Positions 10,434 through 21,600 of a DNA stretch of 64,000 nt are shown piece after piece; the first letter of the stretch is position 1; every line of letters starts with the position of its first letter. Under the pieces are notes generated by a model. That model was given only the letters and a program-made list of their open reading frames with translations, was not told the origin of the DNA and ran no database searches. The DNA lies in assembly GCF_014397245.1 (NCBI RefSeq), contig NZ_JACLHY010000017.1:49173-113172 (forward strand). Reading direction: 5' to 3'. This DNA comes from Arenibacter arenosicollis (GTDB lineage: Bacteria; Bacteroidota; Bacteroidia; Flavobacteriales; Flavobacteriaceae). The position numbers were made by a program, and so were the translations under genes.

Positions 10434-11405
10434 ATCTAATATAAGTGAATATTCCATATTTTAAATCCTCCCAAAAGCAATTAGGATCATCCTTAAGTCT
10501 TTTAGGTATTACTGTTGTGCTAATGGTAACCTCCTATTTTCAAGAAGACATTGTATTCTTTTCAAATCTTACTTGCTCCAATGGAGCATATAGGGTATTC
10601 TGATGATTGATTCTAATTAAACGAATCCCCTTCGATTTGTAACAAATAAAATTTGGTTCTGAATTTCTGGTTGAACCTTCAAAAAGATTGAAAGGCACCT
10701 GTCGCAATTGCCTACCATCAATGGTTTGAATCTTATTCTATGAACGCTTTAAAACTTAGAAATTATACATAATGGTTAAGTCCTACTAAGTTTTAAAACG
10801 TTCATTATTAAAAAAGCTACAGTTATACTTTTCATGGTCCGCTGGTTAACTACCCAATGTAATTCTAATTTTACTTACTCCTTTACTATAATTTTACCAA
10901 CAGTAAAAACCGATTTTTTATTTAAAAATCATTTAGAAATCAGGTGCTTATGAAGTTTTTGTATTATTCTACTAATAAATTGCCATCTACATTATCCACT
11001 AGTTCATCCTATCGTGTTATTGGAAAAATAGGATTGTCTAAGCATCTCACAGGTTTTATGAATAAAGGCGTCCTAATTTCAGACAACGGTGCTCAATGGT
11101 TAAGTGTAGGCATTATTTCAGCTAATTCATTAACCATGCTATTCTTCGAATCCATTTTTTGGCTTAATTCGATTTTTTACATTCTGACAGGTATTATTAT
11201 TAAATTTTTCACAAGGTTCAAAATTGACCATGTTTACCAAACATCAACCAATAAATATATAAAGTCTGTAACAACTGCAGTAATGGCTATAGGTCTTCAC
11301 TTTTTTGTTAAAATAGCTCAGTGCAATTATTCCACTGTGATTTGTTTTAATCGAAAACAATTACTTATTCGTTTTACATATTAAATTATTCAAATCACAA
11401 TTGAT
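10434..11405. other. Intergenic, about 1 kb, with a long inverted repeat
   Basis: It contains the near-perfect 20-bp inverted repeat at 10740-10805. A 145-codon open frame (10950-11384) has no recognisable features and is not accepted as a gene. The promoter of the response-regulator gene must lie near its end. Confidence 0.5.
10740..10805. repeat. Long inverted repeat, 20-bp arms, 26-nt spacer
   Basis: Left arm 10740-10759 (TGAACGCTTTAAAACTTAG after one A) pairs with right arm 10786-10805 (CTAAGTTTTAAAACGTTCA then T) with a single mismatch that would be a G-U pair in RNA. No T run follows on either side, so it is not a standard terminator. Confidence 0.75.
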
Positions 11406-12047
11406 ATGAAATCAAACATTCTAAAAATTATTATTATTGAGAATGACCGCTGCCTTCACGAGGCTTACAAGTACTATTTCGAAACATATAAGGATTATTC
11501 CCTTGATGGCATATATGATTCGGTAAAGGAGGCCCTTATAGATTATAATAATATTATGCCAGATATTATTCTTTCCGAAGTTTCCATGCCAGATGGATGC
11601 GGTATTGAAGGAATTGGACGCTTTCGTAAAAAGGATTCCAATGTTAAAATTATTATGATTACAGCTGACAGCGATTTTGAGGTCGTAAAAAGGGCCTTTA
11701 ATCATATGGCGAATGGTTATCTCACCAAACCAGTAAACAAACATAGCTTGCACCATGCCCTAGATTCTGTAAAATATGAAGGAGCTACAATAAGCAATGA
11801 TATCACCAAAAAAATTATTTCGATGTTCCAAAAAAAATCATATGCTTCATTCTCAGAAAGGGAAAATGAGATAATTCACTATTTGGGCCAAGGAGCAACT
11901 TATAAAACCATCGCCGACAATTTGTTCCTAACGCCAAGTACCATTAACTTTCATATACAGAATATTTATCTGAAATTAGATGTAAACTCAAAATCAGAAG
12001 CCTTGGCTAAATTGAGGGATCTGCCACATTTTGAGTGTTATATTTAA
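11406..12047 (+). CDS. LuxR/NarL-type response regulator with atypical receiver domain
   Basis: 213 aa. Residues 1-125 are a receiver domain: the acidic pocket is present as E12-N13-D14, the conserved Thr/Ala strand is MITAD, and the Lys is in GYLTKP. The phosphoacceptor position in ILSEVSMP is Glu58 instead of Asp, which cannot be phosphorylated normally and may mimic the active state. Residues ~148-205 form the LuxR-type HTH (FSERENEIIHYLGQG, TPSTINFHIQNIYLKL). No histidine kinase is adjacent. The gene lies 517 nt upstream of the 1704-aa surface protein, in the same direction. I infer a phosphorylation-independent DNA-binding regulator, perhaps of the neighbouring surface-protein genes. Confidence 0.85.
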   Translation: MKSNILKIIIIENDRCLHEAYKYYFETYKDYSLDGIYDSVKEALIDYNNIMPDIILSEVSMPDGCGIEGIGRFRKKDSNVKIIMITADSDFEVVKRAFNHMANGYLTKPVNKHSLHHALDSVKYEGATISNDITKKIISMFQKKSYASFSERENEIIHYLGQGATYKTIADNLFLTPSTINFHIQNIYLKLDVNSKSEALAKLRDLPHFECYI

Positions 12048-12564
12048 AGAGATAAAGTACAACTTTAGAAAAGGTGACTATATATTCTATCGAAAGCAGA
12101 AAAATTGACTCAACTGAGTATTTTGACCATTAATGCTTAATAAATAATCTGCTCATGATTTTATGGTTTATGTAAGTCATAAGCAACCATGGTAACGAAT
12201 TATTAAACTCCTTACTTATTCGTTTAAGAAGTATGTATGACCTTCTAATGGAAGAATTTAGGGCCTGTAACTTTACCTCCTTTTATTTTAAGGAGTATAG
12301 TTCAACAACCAATGTTAGACAATCCAGCACATAAAATATAATCGTTTTACCTCCTGATTTTATCCTATTGAGTCATTTCAACGATATAACTGTACAGATA
12401 GTCGTAAAAGTATAATAAAAATATTATTGAATTATGAAAACCTATTACTGATATGTTTAAAATTCCCTTTGTAAGACTTTTCCTTATGCGTTGATGCAAT
12501 TATTGTCGTTATATAACAATCACAATCCAATAATTACTTATTGTCGAAAAAATAATTACCATTT
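12048..12564. other. Intergenic, about 0.5 kb, no gene seen
   Basis: AT-rich leader of the 1704-aa surface protein; no recognisable RNA element or gene. It probably contains that gene's promoter. Confidence 0.45.
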
Positions 12565-15500
12565 ATGACCAAACTAATTCCCCCGTCTTCCGGCGTTAAA
12601 GCCTGCTGGAAATATTATCGTCTATTAGGTATAAAAATAAACCAGGTATCAATTTTCAAAAATCTATATGCAACACTTTTTTTTGTTTTGGGAATCAATT
12701 TCTCTTTTGGGCAGTTAAGTGACCTACACTATTTACCACCCTTAAAACAAATAAGCAGTAATACAGTTGTTCAATACCAGGCACTTTATCTATCAACTCC
12801 AGAGACTAGCCCATTTATTGTCCAAGTTTATGGTGGAACCAGTACAACTCCTTTAACGACTTTAACCATTTCCAATACTAACCCCGCAGAATACTCATTA
12901 CCAAACGGCGATAATGAAATAACTTTGGTTTCCAACGCCAATACCGGAATTGCGTTAAGTAATAGCGGTCTTCGATTTCAATCGACAGACGGACAAAGAT
13001 TCTATGTAAATTACAGAGGAAGGTCTGGTTACCAAGCCGTTTCATTAACGTCCAAAGGTAGACAGGCGCTGGGAACAGCATTTAAATGGGGTGGGATTCC
13101 AAACCAAGCAGATGGGGGGTCCACCAACACAAGTACCACCCTCGGTATTATGGCAACCGAAGATAATACAGTAGTTGAAATTTTCGGGTATGATCCGGAT
13201 ACAGAATTTAGGTTACAGAATGATCCTGATGGCCTTACCTCAGATAACATTCAAATAACCCTCAACGCAGGTCAATCTTATGTCATGGAAGCCATTGTTT
13301 CTGAAACCAACGCCAATATCGATGGCTGGTTGGGGGCTTCCATTACTTCCAGTAAAAAAATTGTTATTAGTAATGGGGGCATGTTAATGCGCTCATTTAT
13401 TGGGAGTAGTGGTTGGGATGGGGGAATAGACCAGCCAATTCCTGAAAACGTAATTGGAAAGGAATATGTATTTGTAAGAGGTAATGGAACTTCCTATACT
13501 GAATTTCCAGTTTTGATTGCCACACAAAATAATACCGATATTTACGTTAACGGTTCTTCCACGCCCTTTGCTACCATAAATAATGGAGATTATGTGGTTA
13601 TACCTACTTCGTATTATTCAACAGGTTCTGTGGGCGGAAATATATTTGTAAAAGCTTCAAAGGACATTTATGCCTACCAAAATACAGCTGGATCTTCAAG
13701 TGATGCCACTTCCGGAATGAATTTCATTTCACCGGTAAACTGCCTAATGCCGAGTAGTTTTGATAACATCCCAGACATTAGGGATGCCGCAGGTCTAACA
13801 TTAGATGGAGGAGTTACCTTGGTAGCTTCTGCAAATACCCCTAATAGTGACATTGTAATAACACACGGAGGAGGAACTATTACTGCAGCTTCCCTTACCG
13901 AGCGACCAGTGATAGGCTCATCAGAATGGAAAACCTTTTATGCACCTGGCCTCACAGGTAATGTGAAGGTAAATTCTACCGGGCCCATTGCAGTTGGTTT
14001 TTTAGGAGCGTCTGGTGTTGTTGGCATGGCAGGCTATTTTTCAGGTTTTGATACGGTTCCTGTCGTGGAAGTGGATGTTTCCGGTGGAGGATGCCTACCT
14101 GGTGCAACCCTAGAGGTAACGGCCGGTTTTTCTTCTTACACTTGGTACCGTGATGGAGAAGTCATTCCCGACCAAACTTCGAATACCTATGCGCCTCCTA
14201 TTGCCGGGGACTATTATGTGGTAGTTACAAAAGGGGCTTGTTCCTATGAATCTGCTGTCGCATCCATTTTTGATTGTAATCCGGAAATTGTATTGACCAA
14301 CGTAGCCGACAAAGCCAGTGTCCTTGAAGGCGATACGGTGAAATTCACCATAGAACTAAGTTACTACGGATATACACCGGTTTCCAACCTGGAGGTGAAT
14401 GTGGACATTCCCACAGGTCTATCTTTGGTAAGTGCAACCCCCAGCTTTGGATCCTACAACAACGGATTTTGGAACATTGGTAATATCTTGAGCGGGGAAA
14501 ACCACTTGCTAACCATAACTGCCACTGTCGACGAGGTTTTTGAGGATTCCGATTTGACCTTAACAGTAGATAATACACAAACAGAGACGGATGGCAATTC
14601 CATACCCGATGACCTGACCGAAACTATAAGCGTAATTAACAATGAAATTAGGGTAACCAAAACAGCCAGGGCAGCAATGGATGGGAGCTATGGTACCTTG
14701 GGCGAGATTATCATATATGACCTTGTAGTGACCAATATCGGCCCCAACACGTTAACCAACGTGAATATTGTGGACACAAATGCCGATTCGGGCAGTATAA
14801 CTCCAGCCACAGTTGTCAGCCTAGCACCAGGTGCCTCAACAAATTTTGTTGCCGAACATACCATAACCACAGGAGATTTAACTACGGGTTCGGTAACCAA
14901 TATCGCACAGGCCCGGGCGGCCTTATCAAATGGTTATGTTATTACAGATGATTCGGATAATCCCATGGATAGTACCAACAACGACAATAATGGCGATGGT
15001 GAACCGGATGATCCTACTATAGTTATCCTTAACAATAGGGCACCAACAGATATAATTCTTTCAAATAATAGTATTATTGAAAACAGTGCAATCGGTACAA
15101 TTATAGGGAACTTAGGTGCCGTGGACCCTGATAGTGGTGATACAGATACCTACTATTTGGTTTCTGGAACCGGGGATACGGACAATGGATCGTTTACCAT
15201 TGATGGTTCTGGAAATCTTTTGTTGGCAATGGTACCAAATTATGAATTACAATCCACTTATTACATAAGAGTCAGGGTTATGGATTCCGGGGACTTGACA
15301 TATGAAAAGCAATTCACTGTCAGCATTACCGATGTAAACGATGCTCCCACAAATATCGCCCTGAGCAGCGCCAGTATTGCAGAGAACAGCCCAGAGGGGA
15401 CCTCGGTCGGTACATTCTCCGCTATTGATGAAGATACGGCCAATACATTTACCTATAGTTTGGTTATCGGCGATGGCACCAATGATGCCGACAATATCAG

Positions 15501-17679
15501 CTTCACCATGAACGGAAGCGACCTTGAATTGGCCATTGTGCCGGATTATGAAAAACAGTCCAGCTATGCGGTCTATGTGAACGTAAATGATGGTGAAAAC
15601 GATTTTCAAAAGGCTTTCATTATTACTATAAGCGATTTCAACGAAGCACCTACCGATATAAGCCTGAGCAGCACCAGTATTGCAGAGAGCAGCCCGGTAG
15701 GGACCTCGGTGGGTACATTTTCGACTACTGATCAGGATACGGACGATACATTTACCTATAGTTTGGTTACCGGGGACGGAAGCAATGATGCCGACAATTC
15801 CAGTTTCGCCATCAACGGAAATGACCTTGAATTGGCCATTGTGCCGGACTATGAACAACAGACCAGCTATTCGGTCTACGTGAATGTAAATGATGGAGAG
15901 AACGATTTTCAAAAGGCCTTTACCATTACAATAACCGATTCCAAAGAAACACCGACGGATATAAGCCTGAGCAATAACAGTGTTGCTGAAAATAGCCCGG
16001 TAGGGACCTCGGTGGGTACCTTTTTGGCTACTGATGAGGATACGGACGATACATTTACCTATAGTTTGGTTACCGGGGACGGAAGCAACGATACCGACAA
16101 TTCCAGCTTTGCCATCAACGGAAGCAAACTTGAATTGGCCATTGTACCGGATTATGAACATCAGTCCAGCTATGTGGTCTTCGTGAACGTAAATGATGGG
16201 TTGAACGATTTCCAAAAGATCTTCATCATTAGCATAACCAATATCAACGAAGCACCGACAGCTATTAGCCTGAGCAATAACAGTGTCGCAGAGAACAGCC
16301 TAGTGGGGACCAAAGTGGGTACATTTTTGACTACGGACGAAGATCCGGCCAATATATTTACCTATAGTTTGGTTACCGGGGACGGAAACAACGACATTGA
16401 TAATTCCAGCTTCTCCATGAACGGAAGCGATCTAGAATTGGCCATTATAACAGATTACGAGCAAAAGTCCAGCTATGCGGTCTACGTGAACGTGAATGAT
16501 GGAGAAAACAATTATCAAAAGTCCTTTACCGTCAAGGTAACCGATTTAAATGATATCCCCACCGACATAAGCCTTAGCAATTCCAGTATTATGGAGAACA
16601 GTCCAATTGGAACAGCAGTAGGAGTATTAACTGCCATGGACCAGGATAATGGGAACAGACATACTTACAATTTAATCACGGGCAATGGAATAAACGATGA
16701 GGACAATTCCAGCTTCGCCATCAACGGAAGCGATCTTGAGTTGGCGATTGTTCCTGACTATGAAAAACAGTCCAGCTATTCGATATACGTGAACGTAAAT
16801 GATGGGGTGAACAACTATCAAAAGGTGTTCATCATTACAATCCTGGATGAGAATGAGGATATGGACGGGGACGGGGTTTCCGATGATAACGACAATTGTC
16901 CAAATACCCCGGTGGGTGAAATAGTCGGCGTAAATGGATGTTCCGAAAGTCAAAAGGACAGAGACAACGATGGGGTAAATGATGCGGATGACAACTGTCC
17001 AAATATTTCAAATACCGATCAAGGGGATATAGATTATGATGGGATAGGGGATGTTTGCGATAACGATATTGATGGTGACGGAATACCGAACGAAGAAGAC
17101 GCATTTCCTTATGATGCTTTCGGGGATTTGGACAATGATGGCGTGCTGGATGATATGGACGCGTTTCCATTTGATCCACAAGAGAGCAAAGATACAAATG
17201 GAGATGGCATTGGAGACAATAGAGATTCAGATGACGATGGCGATGGATATTCCGATGAAATAGAATTATCGGAAGGCACCGATCAATATGATCCTTCAAA
17301 TTACCCTGCAGACAGTGATTCGGATGGCATTCCCGATAGTGTGGACGATGATGACGATAATGACGGTATCCCAGATAGTTCGGATTATTTCCCAAAAAGT
17401 AGTACTCCCATCTTAATACCTGCAGAGGCTGTTACACCTAATGGGGATGGCAATAACGATACATGGATAATTCCAGGTATTGATAATTACCCAAATAACC
17501 ATGTTAAAATATTTAACAGATGGGGTCATGAGGTTTATTCAGCTTTAGGTTACGGTAATGATTGGGGAGGGATATACCGTCAAAATAGTAAAAAACTGCC
17601 GTCAGGTTCCTACATGTACGTAATACAATTAGGGAATGGTACTGCGCCGCTAAGGGGGTGGCTGTTCATTAATTATTAA
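12565..17679 (+). CDS. Giant T9SS type-B surface protein: IgGFc-binding-like head, DUF11, six cadherin-like repeats, TSP3 stalk
   Basis: 1704 aa from ATG 12565. The signal peptide has a long n-region, with its hydrophobic core at about residues 34-48 (LYATLFFVLGINFSFGQ). Residues ~50-505 resemble the IgGFc-binding-protein N-terminal domain (YLPPLKQ, YQALYLSTP, LGIMATEDNTVVEIFGY). Residues ~575-790 hold two DUF11-type beta domains. From residue ~826 come six cadherin-like repeats of exactly 101 aa (PTDISLSxxSIAENSPVGT ... DYExQSSYxVYVNVNDG). These are followed by TSP3 repeats and a C-terminal type-B sorting domain ([23 protein letters not shown] ... LRGWLFINY). A PorP/SprF gene begins 44 nt downstream. 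The layout suggests a long calcium-stiffened adhesin; the target is unknown. Confidence 0.9.
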   Translation: MTKLIPPSSGVKACWKYYRLLGIKINQVSIFKNLYATLFFVLGINFSFGQLSDLHYLPPLKQISSNTVVQYQALYLSTPETSPFIVQVYGGTSTTPLTTLTISNTNPAEYSLPNGDNEITLVSNANTGIALSNSGLRFQSTDGQRFYVNYRGRSGYQAVSLTSKGRQALGTAFKWGGIPNQADGGSTNTSTTLGIMATEDNTVVEIFGYDPDTEFRLQNDPDGLTSDNIQITLNAGQSYVMEAIVSETNANIDGWLGASITSSKKIVISNGGMLMRSFIGSSGWDGGIDQPIPENVIGKEYVFVRGNGTSYTEFPVLIATQNNTDIYVNGSSTPFATINNGDYVVIPTSYYSTGSVGGNIFVKASKDIYAYQNTAGSSSDATSGMNFISPVNCLMPSSFDNIPDIRDAAGLTLDGGVTLVASANTPNSDIVITHGGGTITAASLTERPVIGSSEWKTFYAPGLTGNVKVNSTGPIAVGFLGASGVVGMAGYFSGFDTVPVVEVDVSGGGCLPGATLEVTAGFSSYTWYRDGEVIPDQTSNTYAPPIAGDYYVVVTKGACSYESAVASIFDCNPEIVLTNVADKASVLEGDTVKFTIELSYYGYTPVSNLEVNVDIPTGLSLVSATPSFGSYNNGFWNIGNILSGENHLLTITATVDEVFEDSDLTLTVDNTQTETDGNSIPDDLTETISVINNEIRVTKTARAAMDGSYGTLGEIIIYDLVVTNIGPNTLTNVNIVDTNADSGSITPATVVSLAPGASTNFVAEHTITTGDLTTGSVTNIAQARAALSNGYVITDDSDNPMDSTNNDNNGDGEPDDPTIVILNNRAPTDIILSNNSIIENSAIGTIIGNLGAVDPDSGDTDTYYLVSGTGDTDNGSFTIDGSGNLLLAMVPNYELQSTYYIRVRVMDSGDLTYEKQFTVSITDVNDAPTNIALSSASIAENSPEGTSVGTFSAIDEDTANTFTYSLVIGDGTNDADNISFTMNGSDLELAIVPDYEKQSSYAVYVNVNDGENDFQKAFIITISDFNEAPTDISLSSTSIAESSPVGTSVGTFSTTDQDTDDTFTYSLVTGDGSNDADNSSFAINGNDLELAIVPDYEQQTSYSVYVNVNDGENDFQKAFTITITDSKETPTDISLSNNSVAENSPVGTSVGTFLATDEDTDDTFTYSLVTGDGSNDTDNSSFAINGSKLELAIVPDYEHQSSYVVFVNVNDGLNDFQKIFIISITNINEAPTAISLSNNSVAENSLVGTKVGTFLTTDEDPANIFTYSLVTGDGNNDIDNSSFSMNGSDLELAIITDYEQKSSYAVYVNVNDGENNYQKSFTVKVTDLNDIPTDISLSNSSIMENSPIGTAVGVLTAMDQDNGNRHTYNLITGNGINDEDNSSFAINGSDLELAIVPDYEKQSSYSIYVNVNDGVNNYQKVFIITILDENEDMDGDGVSDDNDNCPNTPVGEIVGVNGCSESQKDRDNDGVNDADDNCPNISNTDQGDIDYDGIGDVCDNDIDGDGIPNEEDAFPYDAFGDLDNDGVLDDMDAFPFDPQESKDTNGDGIGDNRDSDDDGDGYSDEIELSEGTDQYDPSNYPADSDSDGIPDSVDDDDDNDGIPDSSDYFPKSSTPILIPAEAVTPNGDGNNDTWIIPGIDNYPNNHVKIFNRWGHEVYSALGYGNDWGGIYRQNSKKLPSGSYMYVIQLGNGTAPLRGWLFINY
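15043..16860 (+). repeat. Six 303-nt tandem cadherin-like coding repeats
   Basis: The conserved Pro codon that opens each unit is at 15043, 15346, 15649, 15952, 16255 and 16558, spaced exactly 303 nt (101 aa). Middle units share long stretches of near-identical DNA, so unit number could change by recombination. Confidence 0.9.
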
Positions 17680-17723
17680 AAAACAATAAAACAAATATTT
17701 TACAAAACCAATAACCAAAAATT

Positions 17724-18614
17724 ATGATATCTCTCAAAGAAACAATCGTTTGCCTTTTATTTTTTGTACTGACCATAAGTGTCAGTGCACAACAGGATCC
17801 CAATTATTCCTTTTACCGTTATAATATGAGTCTTTATAATCCTGCTTTCGCAGGTAGTTCCGAAAGGGGGCAACTATCATTAGGGCTAAGAAGCCAATGG
17901 GCTGGTGTAGAAGGCGCCCCCGAAAGCCAAAGTGCCCTATTCGGTATGCCCGTGGGCAAAAAGTTAGGGTTAGGAGTTTCAATACTCAACGATAGGACGT
18001 TTATAGAAAACCAAACATGGATAGGGGTAGATGTATCTTACCACATCAGGTTGGATGAGAAACATTTACTTTATTTTGGTATCAAAGGAAGTGCTAACTC
18101 ATACAATGCAAACTCTCAAGGTCTGTTGACCTATGGTATTGGGCAAGATGAAGCTCTAACTGACTACAACAGTCGGTTTACTCCAAATATTGGTGCAGGA
18201 TTGTTCCTTAGTCATGAGCATTACTTCATATCCCTATCAGTTCCTAAAATTCTAACCCCGGAACGATTGGAGGAGCGGGATGGCAATGCTTATCTAAGCG
18301 AATACCGCATGCACTCCTATTTAAGTGGTGGTTATAATTTTGAACTTGGCAGATCACTGGCCCTACAGACCATGACCATGTTGCGTTATGTTGATTCTTC
18401 TCCTTTGTCAATTGAGTTCACCAGTATTTTGGATTTTAACCACCATATTAGCTTAGGGGCATCTTACCGATTTGATGAAAGCATCAGCGGTCTATTTCTA
18501 TTCAATGCCGGAAAGGGATTCGATATCGGCTATGCCTATGAAACCCCTCTTCAAAGTTCTATTCGGAGCATGGCTAATGGAACACATGAACTTTTTATGA
18601 GATTAGGAATATAG
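17724..18614 (+). CDS. PorP/SprF family type IX secretion membrane protein
   Basis: 296 aa, signal peptide ending SVSAQQ. Family signatures are YSFYRYNMSLYNPAFAG and RSQWAGVEGAPESQSALFG near the start and a repeating beta-barrel pattern to the C-terminus. It is clearly a paralogue of the protein at 7367-8254 but diverged, so each probably serves its own cargo. It lies between the 1704-aa cargo (44 nt upstream) and the 1916-aa cargo (59 nt downstream), so one SprF-like protein may serve both. Confidence 0.92.
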   Translation: MISLKETIVCLLFFVLTISVSAQQDPNYSFYRYNMSLYNPAFAGSSERGQLSLGLRSQWAGVEGAPESQSALFGMPVGKKLGLGVSILNDRTFIENQTWIGVDVSYHIRLDEKHLLYFGIKGSANSYNANSQGLLTYGIGQDEALTDYNSRFTPNIGAGLFLSHEHYFISLSVPKILTPERLEERDGNAYLSEYRMHSYLSGGYNFELGRSLALQTMTMLRYVDSSPLSIEFTSILDFNHHISLGASYRFDESISGLFLFNAGKGFDIGYAYETPLQSSIRSMANGTHELFMRLGI

Positions 18615-18673
18615 AGCAATCTTAATTAGTATTTCAAAACCCAATTCCCCAAATAAAATAACAACTGAATAAC

Positions 18674-21600
18674 ATGAATAAGTTTACATTTTTCCTTATA
18701 CTGATTATTAATATCTTGGTTTGCAATCAAGCTTGGTCCCAAGGACAGATATTTATAAGCGCCCCTAATACGCAGACTACAATTACCAGTAATAGTGCCA
18801 CTGTAGTAGCCCCTGGTTTAACGATAACATCTACTGAGGATATCACTGATTTTACAGTTTCCATTACAGATTCCTACTCTACAAATGATGTTCTTGGTTA
18901 TATGGGTGGTATGCCTAGTGGTATTACTACTTCTGGATGGAACTCGACTAAACGCGCCATCGTATTTAAGGGAACGAAAACGGCCGAAGAATGGCAAGTC
19001 TTTTTAAGAAATCTGACAATTACCACGGCAAATGTGTGTTCCCCAGAAAATAGAAAAGTCTCTTTTATTGCAGGGGAGACATTTTATAATCCATTGAATG
19101 GGCATTACTACAAAATAACCAATTCAGCGTCCAATTGGCTGCCAACAAAAATAGCTGCAGCTTCGGATTCTTATTACGGGGCTCAAGGATATTTGGCGAC
19201 AATGACGAGCCAGGCTGAAAATACCTTCGTTTCAAGGTTAATAGGACAAAATTCATGGATGGGTGCATCCGATGAATTCCAACAAATCAACGAGGCAGTG
19301 GGCTATACCTTATATGCCAATCAATCGGATTCAGAGGGTAAATGGCATTGGGTTACTGGACCTGAAAAGGGGACCCAAATGAGTACTGCAAATCAGGTCA
19401 ATATTAGTAGTGTATACCAAAATTGGGGGGGAGGAGAACCTAATAATTCTGGTTCTGAACATTGCCTTCATATGTATGCTGATGGTCGATGGAATGATTT
19501 CGCTAATTCTCAAGTAATTTATGGAATCATCGAATATGGTGATATGCCCGGAGATTACACGCAATCCACACCTCAATTCACTCAGGATATATTTATCCAA
19601 GGTTCTTCTAGTGGTACCATTTCCGGAGGAAACGTAACGGTTTGTGCCGGGTCCAATTCTACCACCCTGACATTGAGTGGTTTTACAGGGTCCGTAGAGC
19701 GCTGGGAAAGTTCAATTGATAATTTTATAACCGCAGGAACCACTATTTCTAACACCAATACCACGTTAACGGTAAGCAATATTTCAAAGACCACATATTT
19801 CAGAGCGGTTGTCAATTCTACATCTCCGTCTACCTGCAATGGGCTTGCGACCTCTAGTGCGCCGGTTTATGTAAGTAATCCCGTATCAGGAAATGTTTTT
19901 GCCGTGAACACATCTATTTGTGCCGGTTCAGATGTGGATCTTTATTTATCCGGTCACGAAGGAGATGTACAGAAATGGCAGCGATCTCCTGATAGTAATG
20001 CTTGGACCGATATAGCGAACACCAACCCTACCTTAATTGAAACTGTGAATACGGTAGGAACCATGTATTATAGGGCATTTGTACAAGTACCCGGTTGTGG
20101 TGAGGCGGTAATTACACCTGTAAAGGAAATTTCGATTGTTTCAGGAACACCCCCACAGGGAGGCACGGTAAGTTCCAATACCCATTTTTCTGCAACCAAT
20201 AGCGGCATGCTGACTTTGACAGATTATAATGGTACGATAAGTAAATGGCAAAAGTCTACTGATAATGGGCTTGTTTGGATCAATATCTCAAATACTAATA
20301 ATTCCTATACTTATAATAACATAAATAAAGAGACCTTATTTCGGGTATTGGTGGCCAACGGTAGTTGTGGTACTTCTTATAGTGCTAGTGGAACGGTAGA
20401 AATCATTTACAGTCCTGTCATTACTGATTTTACCCCAAAAACCGCTGCACAAGGAAGTGAAATCACCATCACCGGCACCAATCTGGAGAATGTAACGGAG
20501 GTAAAATTTGGCGGAGTCGATGCTACCTCGTTCACCATAAACTCTACATCAAAAATTACCGCTATTGTTCCCTCAAATGCTATTTCTGGCGATATATCGG
20601 TGACCAATTCAGGAGGTACGGACAGTTTAGCGGGATTTACGTTTAATGAAGCTCCTTCGGAAATAAGCATTTCGGAAAATACCATTTTGGAAAATAATTC
20701 ATTGAACCAACTTATAGGTGTGTTTTCCGTTACAGATCCAGAGGTTTCCGATACGCATACCTATCAATTGGTTTCCGGATCGGGTGATGCCAATAATGGT
20801 TCATTCTTGATTTCCGGAAACAGTTTATTGGCCAATGTGGTTTTTGATTTTGAAATAAAGAAAGTATATAACATCAGGGTTGAAGTTCAGGATAATTATG
20901 AAAATAACTATCAAAAAGAGTTTACTATAAATGTTACTGATGCCAATGAAAGCCCTACGGATATAACAATAGACAATACTACGGTAGCTGAGAATAGTGC
21001 TGTTGGAACATTGGTTGGTAGTTTAGGTAATATTGATCAGGATACCGGTAATAACTATTTGTATTCTTTGGTTACTGGAAATGGCACCAATGATGCCGAC
21101 AATAGCAGCTTCACCATAAATGGAAGCGGCCTTGAATTGGGGGTTGTACCCGATTACGAGGAAAAGTCCAGTTATTCGATCTACCTGAACGTGAATGACG
21201 GGGAAAATGATTACCAAAAAGCCTTCACCATTTTTATAACTGATGAGACCGATGAAAATAATGATGGTCTTTTAGATGGTGCTTTTGTTACCAAATGGCG
21301 CACAACCAGTAATAATGAAACCATTCGCTTTCCATTAAGAGATTGGAGCGGTATTACAGTTGATTGGGGCGATGGTTCTGAAATAGCATCACCTTCAGAG
21401 GTAACAGTAGGATATACACAATTTTTTCAGCATACTTATGCCACTGCAGGTGATTACATAGTAACCATAAAAACAGATGATGATTTAGATATCGGCTGGT
21501 TTGAGGGAGGAGCTGATCGTTCGGATTCCAAATCAAAATTAATTGAAATCAAACAATGGGGATCAGGCCAATGGTCCAGTTTCAATCGCGCTTTTAGCAA

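Noticed and set aside
10950..11384. 145-codon open frame on the plus strand between the AraC-type and response-regulator genes
   Set aside because: Low-complexity hydrophobic and Ser/Thr-rich translation without a domain, start signal or typical codon pattern; the region looks non-coding.
15247..16215. 322-codon minus-strand frame across the cadherin-like repeats
   Set aside because: It is the antisense shadow of the repeat array; its own repeats have the same 303-nt period.
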